A DNA stretch of 64,000 nucleotides from Symbiobacterium thermophilum IAM 14863. Lineage in GTDB: Bacteria; Bacillota; Sulfobacillia; Symbiobacteriales; Symbiobacteriaceae. Made by a program: the position numbers and the translations under genes. The notes beneath the pieces are model-generated. The model saw only the letters and a program-made list of their open reading frames with translations, had not been told where the DNA came from and searched no databases. This document shows positions 44,191 through 51,570 of the stretch, one piece after another. The stretch spans positions 2,232,001 to 2,296,000 of the forward strand of contig NC_006177.1 of the NCBI RefSeq assembly GCF_000009905.1, in the 5' to 3' direction. The number at the start of each line of letters is the position of its first letter. Within the stretch, counting starts at the first letter, position 1.

Positions 44191-44219
44191 ATGATACCCG
44201 ATGTGCCGTCACATTACAA
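44191..44219 (-). promoter_or_regulatory. Promoter of the tRNA-Ile/tRNA-Cys unit, with a leader hairpin
   Basis: On the minus strand TTGTAA (44219-44214), 17 bases, TATCAT (44196-44191). Between start point and tRNA-Ile lies a perfect 10-bp hairpin (CGGCCCCGCC and complement, 44147-44171). That hairpin ends four bases before the mature 5' end, perhaps a processing signal. Confidence 0.65.
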
Positions 44220-44249
44220 CCCAGGAATTTTCGCCAGCAATAACTTTCA

Positions 44250-44915
44250 CTAGCCGGACACGGACTGGTGCTGCGGGCGCTGGCGCGGCCGGAGCGAGAG
44301 CGACACGCCGGCATACAGCAGCAGGATGCCGGCCGTCTGCGTGAAGGCGAAGATCTGGGAGAACTCCAGCAGGCCGGCCGAGGCGCCGCCGCTGGCGAAC
44401 ATGAACACGCCGCCCGCGATAAGCAGGGCAAACGGCGCCCTCGTGCGCACGAACGACATGATGGCGGTCACCAGGATGAGCATGGCGCCGCAGATGTTCT
44501 GCAGCAGGAAAGGCAGCTTGATGGCCCCCGTCGGCGCAGAGCGGAAGGCCTCGCTGGACAGAACGGCAGGACCCATGCCGCCGGTGAGCAGGGTCGCCGC
44601 CACCACCCAGGCGGTGGTCACGGCCGCCGTGACCAGGGCGCCCTTGCCGAACTTCTGCGAGATCAGGTACGCGCTGCCGACGCTGAGAAACGCGACGCAG
44701 CTGCTGGCCGAAGACCAGTAGAGCCACCAGAGCACCGCCGGCACCTGGCCGGTGAGCTCGTAGACCAGTTCCGGCAGGGCGGCGCAGGCGATGAGGATGA
44801 GGCCGACCCCGTACCACAGGGAATGCGGCCGCGGCTTGTTCCGGTAGTGCATCAGGAGCCGCCCGCCCAGCAGCAGCGACAGCACGACCAGGACCGAGTT
44901 GGCGATGGTCATCAT
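44250..44915 (-). CDS. Seven-helix membrane protein of unknown function
   Basis: A 221-residue protein with about seven hydrophobic helices and few charged loops. It begins MMTIANSVLVVLSLLLGGRLLMHYRNKPRPHSLWYGVG and includes WWLYWSSASSCVAFLSVGSAYLI. The fold resembles sensor or sugar-transporter-like seven-helix membrane domains, but I cannot name it. ATG 44915 is eight bases after GAGAGGGGAG. It has its own consensus promoter at 44965-44993 and ends just before the tRNA promoter. Confidence 0.75.
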   Translation of the reverse strand: MMTIANSVLVVLSLLLGGRLLMHYRNKPRPHSLWYGVGLILIACAALPELVYELTGQVPAVLWWLYWSSASSCVAFLSVGSAYLISQKFGKGALVTAAVTTAWVVAATLLTGGMGPAVLSSEAFRSAPTGAIKLPFLLQNICGAMLILVTAIMSFVRTRAPFALLIAGGVFMFASGGASAGLLEFSQIFAFTQTAGILLLYAGVSLSLRPRQRPQHQSVSG

Positions 44916-44964
44916 CTGCAGGACTCCCCTCTCCCCACAGGCATTTCTGATCCTTATGCTTTGG

Positions 44965-44993
44965 ATGTTAGCTTGCCGCGAGGGCGGTGTCAA
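44965..44993 (-). promoter_or_regulatory. Consensus sigma-A promoter
   Basis: On the minus strand a perfect TTGACA (44993-44988), 17 bases, TAACAT (44970-44965), 50 bases before the membrane protein start. Confidence 0.8.
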
Positions 44994-45088
44994 ACCGGCC
45001 CTGCCGGTATTTCGACCGGACGCGCCCGCCCGGGAGACTAGGGCCGCCACCCGAGGGCGGCCGCCCGAGGACCCGGGTGCGCATGAAA

Positions 45089-45117
45089 CAGGCCCCGACC
45101 GTTGCGGTCGGGGCCTG
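45089..45117 (-). terminator. Hairpin terminator after the class B PBP gene
   Basis: Perfect 12-bp arms CAGGCCCCGACC and complement, loop GTTGC, 23 bases after the PBP stop; on the minus strand TTTCAT follows. Confidence 0.75.
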
Positions 45118-45139
45118 GCGGTTTCCGCCCATCAGCTGC

Positions 45140-46987
45140 TCAGTCGGCCTTGTTGATGCGGGCCGGGCCCTTGTCCTCGATCCCGAAGTACGCGGCGAAG
45201 ACCGCCCGGGCCGACGGGGCCACCCACGAGCCGTGGGCGCCGCCCTCGACGAAGACCGCCACCGCGATCTGGGGATCGTCGATGGGGGCGAAGGCGACCG
45301 TGATCGCGTCCGCGTACGCCTTGCCCGTCTCGGCCGAACCGGTCTTGACGGCCACCGGGATCGGGAAGTCCTGGAACACCCAGTAGGCCGTGCCCAGCGG
45401 GTGCGCGCCGCCCTTGCGCATGCCCTCGAAGACCTGCCGCCAGGCCTCCTCAGGCGCCTCCACGGTGCCCGCCACCACCGGCTCGTGCCGCCGGACCACC
45501 TCGCCGGTGCTGCTGCGGATCTCCTCCACCAGGTAAGGCTCGTACCGCACGCCCCGGTTGGCGATGGTGGAGGCGTACACGGCCAGCTGCAGCGGCGTGA
45601 CCAGCACGTCGCCCTGGCCGATGGCCACCGAGTAGACGTGGCCGGGCTGCCACCGGTCGCCGTAGGACGCCTGGGTGGGCAGCAGGCCGGGGTCCTCGAA
45701 CGGCAGGTCAATGCCGGTCCTCTGGCCGAAGCCGAACTGCGTCAGGTACTCGGCCAGGCCGTCGATGCCCAGCCGGTGGCCGATCTCGTAGAAGTACGGG
45801 TTGCACGACTGCGCCAGGGCCATGTCCAGGGCCAGGTGCCCCTGGTCCACGGGGTACCAGTTCTTCCGGGTGGGGTCCCGGAAGTACGTGGTGTTGCAGT
45901 GCACCGTCTCGTACGGGCCGATCACGCCGGTGCTCACGCCGGCGAGTCCGACGCCCATCTTGTAGGTGCTGCCCGGCGCAAAGCCCTGGATCGACCAGTT
46001 GATGAGCGGCGAGCCGGGGATGTTCACGCTCTCGTTGTACTCCTGCGCCGAGAGCCCCACCGTCATCGCCTTGATGAAGAGGTTCGGATCGTAGCTGGGC
46101 ACCTGGGCCATGGCCAGCACGGCGCCGGTCTTCACGTCCAGCGCGATCAGGGACGCCCGGATCGGCTGGGCCTCCGGATCGTTCTGCGCCTTGATCCACT
46201 CCACGTTGCCGGCCAGGGCCTGCTCCGCCGCCCGCTGCAGGTCCAGGTCCAGGGTCAGGGTGAGATCGTACCCCGGCTCCGGGTCGACCTCCTCCACCAG
46301 CCCCAGCGGCCGGCCCGCGGGGTCAACCGCCTTCACCCGCTTGCCGGTGCGCCCCTGCAGCACGGCCTCGTAGGCCAGCTCGATGCCGTCCTTGCCGACC
46401 ACCGAGTCCGGGTGATAGCCCTTGAACTGCTCGCTCTCCAGCTGCTCCTCGGAGATGGGCTGGACGTAGCCGATCACGTTGCCGGCCACCTTGCCGTTGG
46501 GGTAACGGCGCACCGACTGGGTGACGATGGTGACCCCGGGGAACTCGTGCTGCCGCTCGATGAACTCGGCCACGGTCTCATGGGAGAGCCCTGACCGGAT
46601 CACCAGGTCCTCGGCCTGGCGGCCCCACTTCTGATGCAGCCGCACCCGCTCGGTCACATACTCGCTGATCCCCTCGGCCAGGACGGGGTCGCCCTCGGCC
46701 AGCAGCTTGCTCAGCTCCGGCAGGATCGCCGCCACGTGGTCGGGATCCTGGTCGTACAGGAGCGCGGCATAGACCGGCTCGCTGGTCGCCAGCGGCCGGC
46801 CGTCCCGATCGTAGATGGCGCCCCGCGGCCCGAAGCTGGGCAGCTCGATGTAGTTCTGGGCGATGGCCCGGCTTGTCCAGACCGCCGCCTCCACCACCGT
46901 CAGACGGTAGAGCCGGGTGCCCATCACGCCGATCGCCAGGACCACGGCGCCCAGCAGGATGAGCACGCGCTTCTGCTCGCTCCGCAC
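45140..46987 (-). CDS. Class B penicillin-binding protein, transpeptidase (PBP2/MrdA-like)
   Basis: A 615-residue DD-transpeptidase. One membrane anchor (about 6-28) is followed by a dimerisation domain with GPRGAIYDRDGRPLA, then RRYPNGKVAGNVIGYV and the transpeptidase domain: active-site Ser340 and Lys343 (GSTYKM), SCN and VAVKTGSAE. The dimerisation domain has the short form typical of elongation-type PBP2 in Firmicutes. GTG 46987 is eight bases after GGGGAGG; GTG 46993 is only two bases away. Cotranscription with the LysM-M23 peptidase upstream (21-base gap) points to a cell-wall remodelling operon. Confidence 0.94.
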   Translation of the reverse strand: MRSEQKRVLILLGAVVLAIGVMGTRLYRLTVVEAAVWTSRAIAQNYIELPSFGPRGAIYDRDGRPLATSEPVYAALLYDQDPDHVAAILPELSKLLAEGDPVLAEGISEYVTERVRLHQKWGRQAEDLVIRSGLSHETVAEFIERQHEFPGVTIVTQSVRRYPNGKVAGNVIGYVQPISEEQLESEQFKGYHPDSVVGKDGIELAYEAVLQGRTGKRVKAVDPAGRPLGLVEEVDPEPGYDLTLTLDLDLQRAAEQALAGNVEWIKAQNDPEAQPIRASLIALDVKTGAVLAMAQVPSYDPNLFIKAMTVGLSAQEYNESVNIPGSPLINWSIQGFAPGSTYKMGVGLAGVSTGVIGPYETVHCNTTYFRDPTRKNWYPVDQGHLALDMALAQSCNPYFYEIGHRLGIDGLAEYLTQFGFGQRTGIDLPFEDPGLLPTQASYGDRWQPGHVYSVAIGQGDVLVTPLQLAVYASTIANRGVRYEPYLVEEIRSSTGEVVRRHEPVVAGTVEAPEEAWRQVFEGMRKGGAHPLGTAYWVFQDFPIPVAVKTGSAETGKAYADAITVAFAPIDDPQIAVAVFVEGGAHGSWVAPSARAVFAAYFGIEDKGPARINKAD

Positions 46988-47008
46988 CTCCACCGCCTCC
47001 CCGCTGTA

Positions 47009-48034
47009 CTAGGGCAGCCACCCCCACGGATCCACCGGCTCGCCCCAGACGAGGACGGTGAAGTGAAGGTGCGGCCCGGTGGAATTGCCCGTGCTGCCGG
47101 AGTAACCGATGATCTCGCCCGTCTCCACCCACTCGCCGACGGAGACGGCGACCTGGCTCAGGTGCGCGTACATGGTCATGATCCCGTCGCCATGGTCCAC
47201 CTTGACCGCGTAGCCATATCCGCCCAGCCAGCCGGCGGTGGTCACGGTGCCCGACGCCACCGCCGCCACCGGGGTGCCCGTGGGCGCGTCGAGGTCGATG
47301 CCGTCGTGCAGGTGCCAGACGCCGGTGACGGGGTGGACCCGCCAGCCGAACCAGTCGGTGACGCCGCCCCAGACCGGCCAGATGTCGAAGGTGCCGGTGG
47401 CCGCAGGGGTGCGGGAGCCGCCGCGGCTGGCCACCATGGTGCGCCGCGACGGCGGCGTGCCGCCGGGCACGAACAGGAGGTCGCCCGGCTGCAGGGCGTC
47501 GGCGTTCACGTCGGGGTTGGCGGCCACGATCGCGTCGAAGTCGGCGTCGAACGCGTCGGCCACGCCCCACATCGTATCGCCCTCGACCACGGTGTAGACC
47601 AGGGCGTCCATGGTCGGGATCAGAAGCTCCTGCCCGATGTGCAGGATGTCATCCGCGTACATGTCGTTGATGTAAAGCAGGGTCTCGGTGGACACGCCGT
47701 ACCGATGGGCAATGTCCTCAATCGTGTCGCCCTCGACCACGGTGTAGGTGATCACCTTGGGCTTGGACTGCTCTTCCTCCTGTTCCGGTTGGGCCTGCGC
47801 CGCGGCGGCCGGAGCCGCCTTCTGCAGGGCGACGGCCTCGGCGCCCACCGGCAGGGCGGGACCGTAGAACCCCTCGGGGATCGCCCCTGCGGTTGCATCG
47901 TCAGGCCCGGCCTGATTCGGCGCCGTGGCGGGCGCCGAGTGCGGGCGGGCGGCCACGCCGACGCCGCTGACCACCAGCGCGGCCAGGGCGGTGGCGAATA
48001 CACGCCGACGTAATGCAGAGGTAGGGAGGTGCAA
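47009..48034 (-). CDS. LysM and M23 peptidase: cell-wall endopeptidase
   Basis: A 341-residue secreted protein. It has a signal sequence (VFATALAALVVSGVGVAA), an Ala/Gln/Glu-rich linker and two LysM repeats (each opening YTVVEGDT, about 95-190). The C-terminal M23 (LytM-type) zinc peptidase has HLHDGIDLDAP, the MYAHLSQ strand and PHLHF. All LytM metal ligands appear present, so it should cleave peptidoglycan cross-bridges; the LysM repeats bind the wall. I choose TTG 48034, eight bases after AAGGAGG. That ribosome site is part of a small inverted repeat (AAGGAG/CTCCTT). PBP2 follows in the same operon. Confidence 0.9.
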   Translation of the reverse strand: MHLPTSALRRRVFATALAALVVSGVGVAARPHSAPATAPNQAGPDDATAGAIPEGFYGPALPVGAEAVALQKAAPAAAAQAQPEQEEEQSKPKVITYTVVEGDTIEDIAHRYGVSTETLLYINDMYADDILHIGQELLIPTMDALVYTVVEGDTMWGVADAFDADFDAIVAANPDVNADALQPGDLLFVPGGTPPSRRTMVASRGGSRTPAATGTFDIWPVWGGVTDWFGWRVHPVTGVWHLHDGIDLDAPTGTPVAAVASGTVTTAGWLGGYGYAVKVDHGDGIMTMYAHLSQVAVSVGEWVETGEIIGYSGSTGNSTGPHLHFTVLVWGEPVDPWGWLP

Positions 48035-48086
48035 GAAGGAGCCCTCCTTAGACCGGTCATCTCGCGAGCATCCCGCTCGCGGACAC

Positions 48087-48106
48087 ACGGTTTACATTAT
48101 AACCGT
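48087..48106 (-). promoter_or_regulatory. Inverted repeat covering a perfect -10 (TATAAT)
   Basis: ACGGTT-N8-AACCGT spans 48087-48106, and the minus-strand TATAAT lies inside it (48101-48096). A 7-bp hairpin follows in the leader (48063-48081). No consensus -35 is visible, which suits an activator- or repressor-controlled promoter for the LysM-M23/PBP2 operon. Confidence 0.5.
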
Positions 48107-48148
48107 TGACGTAGCCGCGCGGTATGGTCTCTGCAACCCATCTCCATC

Positions 48149-48784
48149 CTATTGCCGATGGATCGGCTGCAGGTCGGGCCCCACCAGCGCGGTGCCAACC
48201 GGCTCGACGGCGATCCGGCCCGCAGACGCCTCCGCCAGCTCCGCTGTCACGCGGTCGCGGTCGGTCTCCAGCACCCGGAAGACGATCACGACCTCCTGGC
48301 CGAAGTCGGTCTGCAGGGTCAGCGCCCCGTGCTGCTGCAGCAGGTACTGCACCCTGCCCAGCAGCGCATAGTCCACCCGCACCCGCAGGTCCACGGCGGG
48401 GAGCGCCTCGGCCACGCCGGCCGCCTCCACGCCCGCCGCGGCCGCCTGGGAATAGGCGCGCACCAGCCCGCCGGCCCCCAGCAGGATCCCGCCGAAGTAG
48501 CGGGTGACCACGATGGCGGTGTCGGACAGCCCCTGCTTCTCCAGGACCTCGAAGATGGGGCGCCCGGCCGTTCCGCTGGGCTCGCCGTCGTCGGACATGC
48601 GCTGGACGGCGCCGGCGGTGAAGGCGAAGCAGTTGTGCGTCGCGTCCGAATGGGCCGCGCGGATCTCGTTGATAAAGGCCCATGCCGCCTCCTCCGAGGC
48701 GACCGGGGCCACGTGGGCGATGAAGCGCGACTTCTTGATGACGATCTCAGCCTGACCGCGGCCGGCCACCGTGCGATACGACAC
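48149..48784 (-). CDS. YigZ/IMPACT-family protein
   Basis: A 211-residue protein with the UPF0029 N-terminal domain: KKSRFIAHVAPV, THNCFAF, SDDGEPSGTAGRPI and VVTRYFGGILLGAGGLVRAYS, all hallmarks. A C-terminal DUF1949 domain follows. The fold resembles ribosomal protein S5 domain 2. Eukaryotic IMPACT regulates Gcn2; the bacterial role is unclear, perhaps linked to translation or nucleic acids. GTG 48784 is behind GAGGGGTGAACGG. It is divergent from the next gene. Confidence 0.93.
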   Translation of the reverse strand: MSYRTVAGRGQAEIVIKKSRFIAHVAPVASEEAAWAFINEIRAAHSDATHNCFAFTAGAVQRMSDDGEPSGTAGRPIFEVLEKQGLSDTAIVVTRYFGGILLGAGGLVRAYSQAAAAGVEAAGVAEALPAVDLRVRVDYALLGRVQYLLQQHGALTLQTDFGQEVVIVFRVLETDRDRVTAELAEASAGRIAVEPVGTALVGPDLQPIHRQ

Positions 48785-48882
48785 CCGTTCACCCCTCGCG
48801 TTGAGAGTGGACAGGGTACAATTCGAGGAGTGTCCCCCGCACACCTGCCTCAGACTAAAGAAGCAATGGAATCAAAGAAGCC

Positions 48883-49446
48883 ATGGGATCACCTGCGGAG
48901 GGATGGCCTTTGCCGGATGCACACGACGGAATCGATCTTTTCCGGGGCGGACAGCTCCTGCGGAACGCCGCCGAGGCGTACGGCCGCGCGCTCACCCCCG
49001 AGGAGTACTGGTGGCTGGGCGTCGGGCTGGCCGCCGCGACGCTGGCGGAGCTGGGCGGCCGGGAGTATGCGGCCCGACGCATCCAGCAGCTGCTGGGACG
49101 GCTGGGCGGCCCCGGCGACCCGGAGGAGTGGTTCGAGCAGTTCCACAACGAGCTGGCCGCCCTGGACGCCGAGGGACTCCTCTGGCCCCTCTACCAGCGG
49201 GACGAACGGGGGAAGATGGCGCGCACCGACGCCGTGGTGGCCGCCGGTTTCGACGCGGACGCCGGCTGGGCCCTGGCGCTCGCCCACCTGGCCATCGCCC
49301 GGGCGGTGCTCGAGGAGCGGCAGGAGGCCATCCCCACGCTGGCCGAGGTCATCGCGGACCTCATCGAGGGCGCCCCCGCGGCGGAGCACCTGCCGCGCGT
49401 GCAGGCCGCGCTGGGGATGCAGCCGGAGGGCGCGGAAGAGCCGTGA
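48883..49446 (+). CDS. Alpha-helical cytosolic protein of unknown function
   Basis: A 187-residue, acidic, Ala/Leu-rich protein with no membrane segment. It is mostly helical, with segments such as LTPEEYWWLGVGLAAATLAE, GREYAARRIQQLLGRLG, WALALAHLAIARAVLEERQE and AEVIADLIEGAPAAEHL. No family recognised. ATG 48883 has only a weak AGAAG site. It stands alone between a divergent and a convergent gene, and its stop lies inside the hairpin shared with the GGDEF gene. Confidence 0.6.
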   Translation: MGSPAEGWPLPDAHDGIDLFRGGQLLRNAAEAYGRALTPEEYWWLGVGLAAATLAELGGREYAARRIQQLLGRLGGPGDPEEWFEQFHNELAALDAEGLLWPLYQRDERGKMARTDAVVAAGFDADAGWALALAHLAIARAVLEERQEAIPTLAEVIADLIEGAPAAEHLPRVQAALGMQPEGAEEP

Positions 49447-49470
49447 CGCCTCAGGGATGCGTCACGGCTC
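49438..49470. terminator. Bidirectional hairpin overlapping both stop codons
   Basis: Perfect 12-bp arms GAGCCGTGACGC and complement with a 9-base loop. The plus-strand stop (49444-49446) lies in the left arm and the minus-strand stop region touches the right arm. Confidence 0.7.
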
Positions 49471-50944
49471 AGGCGTACTTGCAGGCGTACATGCGCTCGT
49501 CGGCGCGGTCCAGGAGCTGCTGGAACTCCGACTGCTGGGCGGTGTCGACGCCGATGTCCAGGATCAGGCGGGGCTCGCCCTCCCCCTGCTGCGCGTTCCA
49601 CTCCGCCACCCGCTCCTGGATCCGGGCGGCGATCCTCTCCGCCTCGGCCCGGGTGGTGTTGGCGAGCACCACCAGGAACTCATCACCGCCGTACCGCACC
49701 ACCAGGTCCCCGGTGCGCACGCTGCCGCAGATCAGCTCCGCGCACTGCCGCAGGACCCGGTCGCCCGTCAGGTGCCCCCAGCGGTCGTTGACCTCCTTGA
49801 ACTTGCGCAGGTCGATCAGCAGCACCGAGACCTCGCGCACTTCCCGCATCGCGTGCTGCGACCACTCGTTGAGGTAGTGCCGGTTGTAGACGCCGGTCAG
49901 CGCGTCCCGGCGGGCCAGCCGCTCCTCCAGCTGTGCGCGGGAGATGGCATCGGAGACGTGGGCGGCCATGAGTTCCAGGAGGTGCAGGTCGCCGATGGTG
50001 TACTGATCCACGCCCGGCCGGTCCACCCGCAGCACGCCGTAGAGCCGGCCGTCGGCGATCAGCGGCACCACCAGGATCGACTCATCCTCGTGCGGCGTGC
50101 CGGGCACGTGGGCGGCGCGGGGATCCCGGGCCGCGTCGTTGGTGAGGATGGACTGGCCGTGCTTGGCCACCCACCCGGACAGCCCCACGCCGACCTCGAT
50201 GGTCGTGTTCATGACCGCCTCCTTCTCCTCAGGCGACAGGGGCGGCTCACTGTACAGGAAGTGCGGGCGGAGCACCTGGGCCTCCTCGTCGAGGAGCAGC
50301 ACCACGCCCGTCCGGCTGTTCGTCGCGCGCACGATGTGGCGCACGGCCGCCTCCACCACGTCCTGCACCCCGTGCGCCTTCAGCACCGGCAGCAGCTCCA
50401 TCAGCCGCCGCAGGTGGTCGGTCTGGATCGCCTGCTCGCGGAAGCGCAGGTAGATGGCCCGGATAACCCCGATCACGCCGCTGAGCCCGGAGACCAGGAA
50501 CAGCAGGGCGGAAGCATCGGCCCCCAGGAACCAGGCGCCGGCCAGGGCCACCGCCAGGATCCATACGTGCGCCATCAGGAACCACTTGCGGAACCGGGCT
50601 GCGACCACCGCCGAGAGCAGGAGGAGCAGCAGCGGGCCGAACGGCGAGTCAGGATCGGACCAGAACAGGATCACCGCCAGCCCGTCCAGAGCCAGGAAAG
50701 CCCACGGCAGCCAGGGAACGGTCACGTACACGCGCCAGAAGGCGCTGAACGTGAGCACGAAGCCCAGCGCAGCGCCGATTCCGGGTCCCCACCAGGCCAG
50801 GGACCACATGGGCGGCCGCCGGGTCAGAAGCCAGCCGGCGAAGGCAGAGGCGACAGCGAACGCCGAAAGCGCGGCCATAAACACCCGCCCGCTCCAGTGC
50901 AGGCCGGTGACCGCGCCGACGTCGTTCGGTTGTCTGTGCCCCAT
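49469..50944 (-). CDS. Membrane GAF-GGDEF diguanylate cyclase
   Basis: A 491-residue signalling enzyme. Six or so N-terminal membrane helices (about 20-165) are followed by a GAF domain (about 185-330) and a C-terminal GGDEF domain that makes c-di-GMP from two GTP. The active-site GGDEF (419-423, in RYGGDEFLVVL) is intact. Five residues before it the inhibitory I-site RTGD (410-413) is intact, so product feedback is expected. ATG 50944 is behind GGGGGTG. Two HD-GYP phosphodiesterase genes lie 7-9 kb away. Confidence 0.93.
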   Translation of the reverse strand: MGHRQPNDVGAVTGLHWSGRVFMAALSAFAVASAFAGWLLTRRPPMWSLAWWGPGIGAALGFVLTFSAFWRVYVTVPWLPWAFLALDGLAVILFWSDPDSPFGPLLLLLLSAVVAARFRKWFLMAHVWILAVALAGAWFLGADASALLFLVSGLSGVIGVIRAIYLRFREQAIQTDHLRRLMELLPVLKAHGVQDVVEAAVRHIVRATNSRTGVVLLLDEEAQVLRPHFLYSEPPLSPEEKEAVMNTTIEVGVGLSGWVAKHGQSILTNDAARDPRAAHVPGTPHEDESILVVPLIADGRLYGVLRVDRPGVDQYTIGDLHLLELMAAHVSDAISRAQLEERLARRDALTGVYNRHYLNEWSQHAMREVREVSVLLIDLRKFKEVNDRWGHLTGDRVLRQCAELICGSVRTGDLVVRYGGDEFLVVLANTTRAEAERIAARIQERVAEWNAQQGEGEPRLILDIGVDTAQQSEFQQLLDRADERMYACKYA

Positions 50945-51069
50945 GCCGGCACCCCCGATTCCGCGATCGAACTTCCTGCGGGGGATTCGCCGCTCCTGCG
51001 CATTTTTCCTGCTGGCGAACAGGGGGCGAACGGTCAAAGCCCGGCCGCGCGGCCGGGCTGAGGCAACGG

Positions 51070-51291
51070 TCAGGAATTGTCGTCGCGATCAGGGTTGCCG
51101 GAGCTGAACGGCCCGGGCGGAATGTCGTCCCTGAGCAGGGGCACGACCTTGCCGGCCCGCCCGCTCCGCTGCGTCAGGCGGGGGGTGGTACGGATCCGTC
51201 CGTTCACGAGCTGCTCCAGCCGGTGCACCCGGTAGATCAGGTAGAGCAGGGCAGCGAACTGAAGCAGAAGTAGCAGCCGCAGCGTCTCCAC
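51070..51291 (-). CDS. Small single-pass membrane protein
   Basis: A 73-residue protein. It has a short N-terminus, one helix (LRLLLLLQFAALLYLIYRV, about 4-22), a basic segment (RTTPRLTQRSGRAGK) and an acidic end. GTG at 51291 lies nine bases after GGGGAGG. It is 56 bases downstream of the zinc-ribbon gene in the feo direction. Such short TM proteins near feoB exist (FeoB-associated proteins), but this one lacks the Cys motif, so the link is only positional. Confidence 0.5.
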   Translation of the reverse strand: METLRLLLLLQFAALLYLIYRVHRLEQLVNGRIRTTPRLTQRSGRAGKVVPLLRDDIPPGPFSSGNPDRDDNS

Positions 51292-51347
51292 AGCCACATG
51301 CCTCCCCGCGCCGGATTTCCTGGTCCCCTTCTGTATTCTATAGACGC

Positions 51348-51554
51348 TCAGGCGCCGCCTTTCGTTCGCCCGCCTTCCGCGATGGGGCGCAACGGCCGTG
51401 CCAGGGCGTCGAGCAGGCAGCGGGTGCACTGGCCCGAGCATCCCGCGGGCGCCGGCAGCGCCTGTCCGCAGCGGAGGCACCGGCCTTCGGCGGGCCCATT
51501 CTCGAACCCGCAGCGGGGGCACGGGCGCCGGACGTCGCAGCGGGCCGTGGCCAT
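51348..51554 (-). CDS. Small cysteine-rich (double zinc-ribbon-like) protein next to feoB
   Basis: A 68-residue protein with eight cysteines: C6, the pairs CPRC (12-15) and CLRC (26-29), then C39, C43 and C46 in CSGQCTRC. No membrane segment. ATG 51554 is behind GGGGAGAG, 16 bases after the feoB stop. Small Cys-rich proteins (FeoC or FeoB-associated) often follow feoB and may sense iron or oxygen. This one has a zinc-ribbon rather than an Fe-S winged-helix layout, so the role is inference. Confidence 0.65.
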   Translation of the reverse strand: MATARCDVRRPCPRCGFENGPAEGRCLRCGQALPAPAGCSGQCTRCLLDALARPLRPIAEGGRTKGGA

Positions 51555-51570
51555 GGTGATCTCTCCCCTC

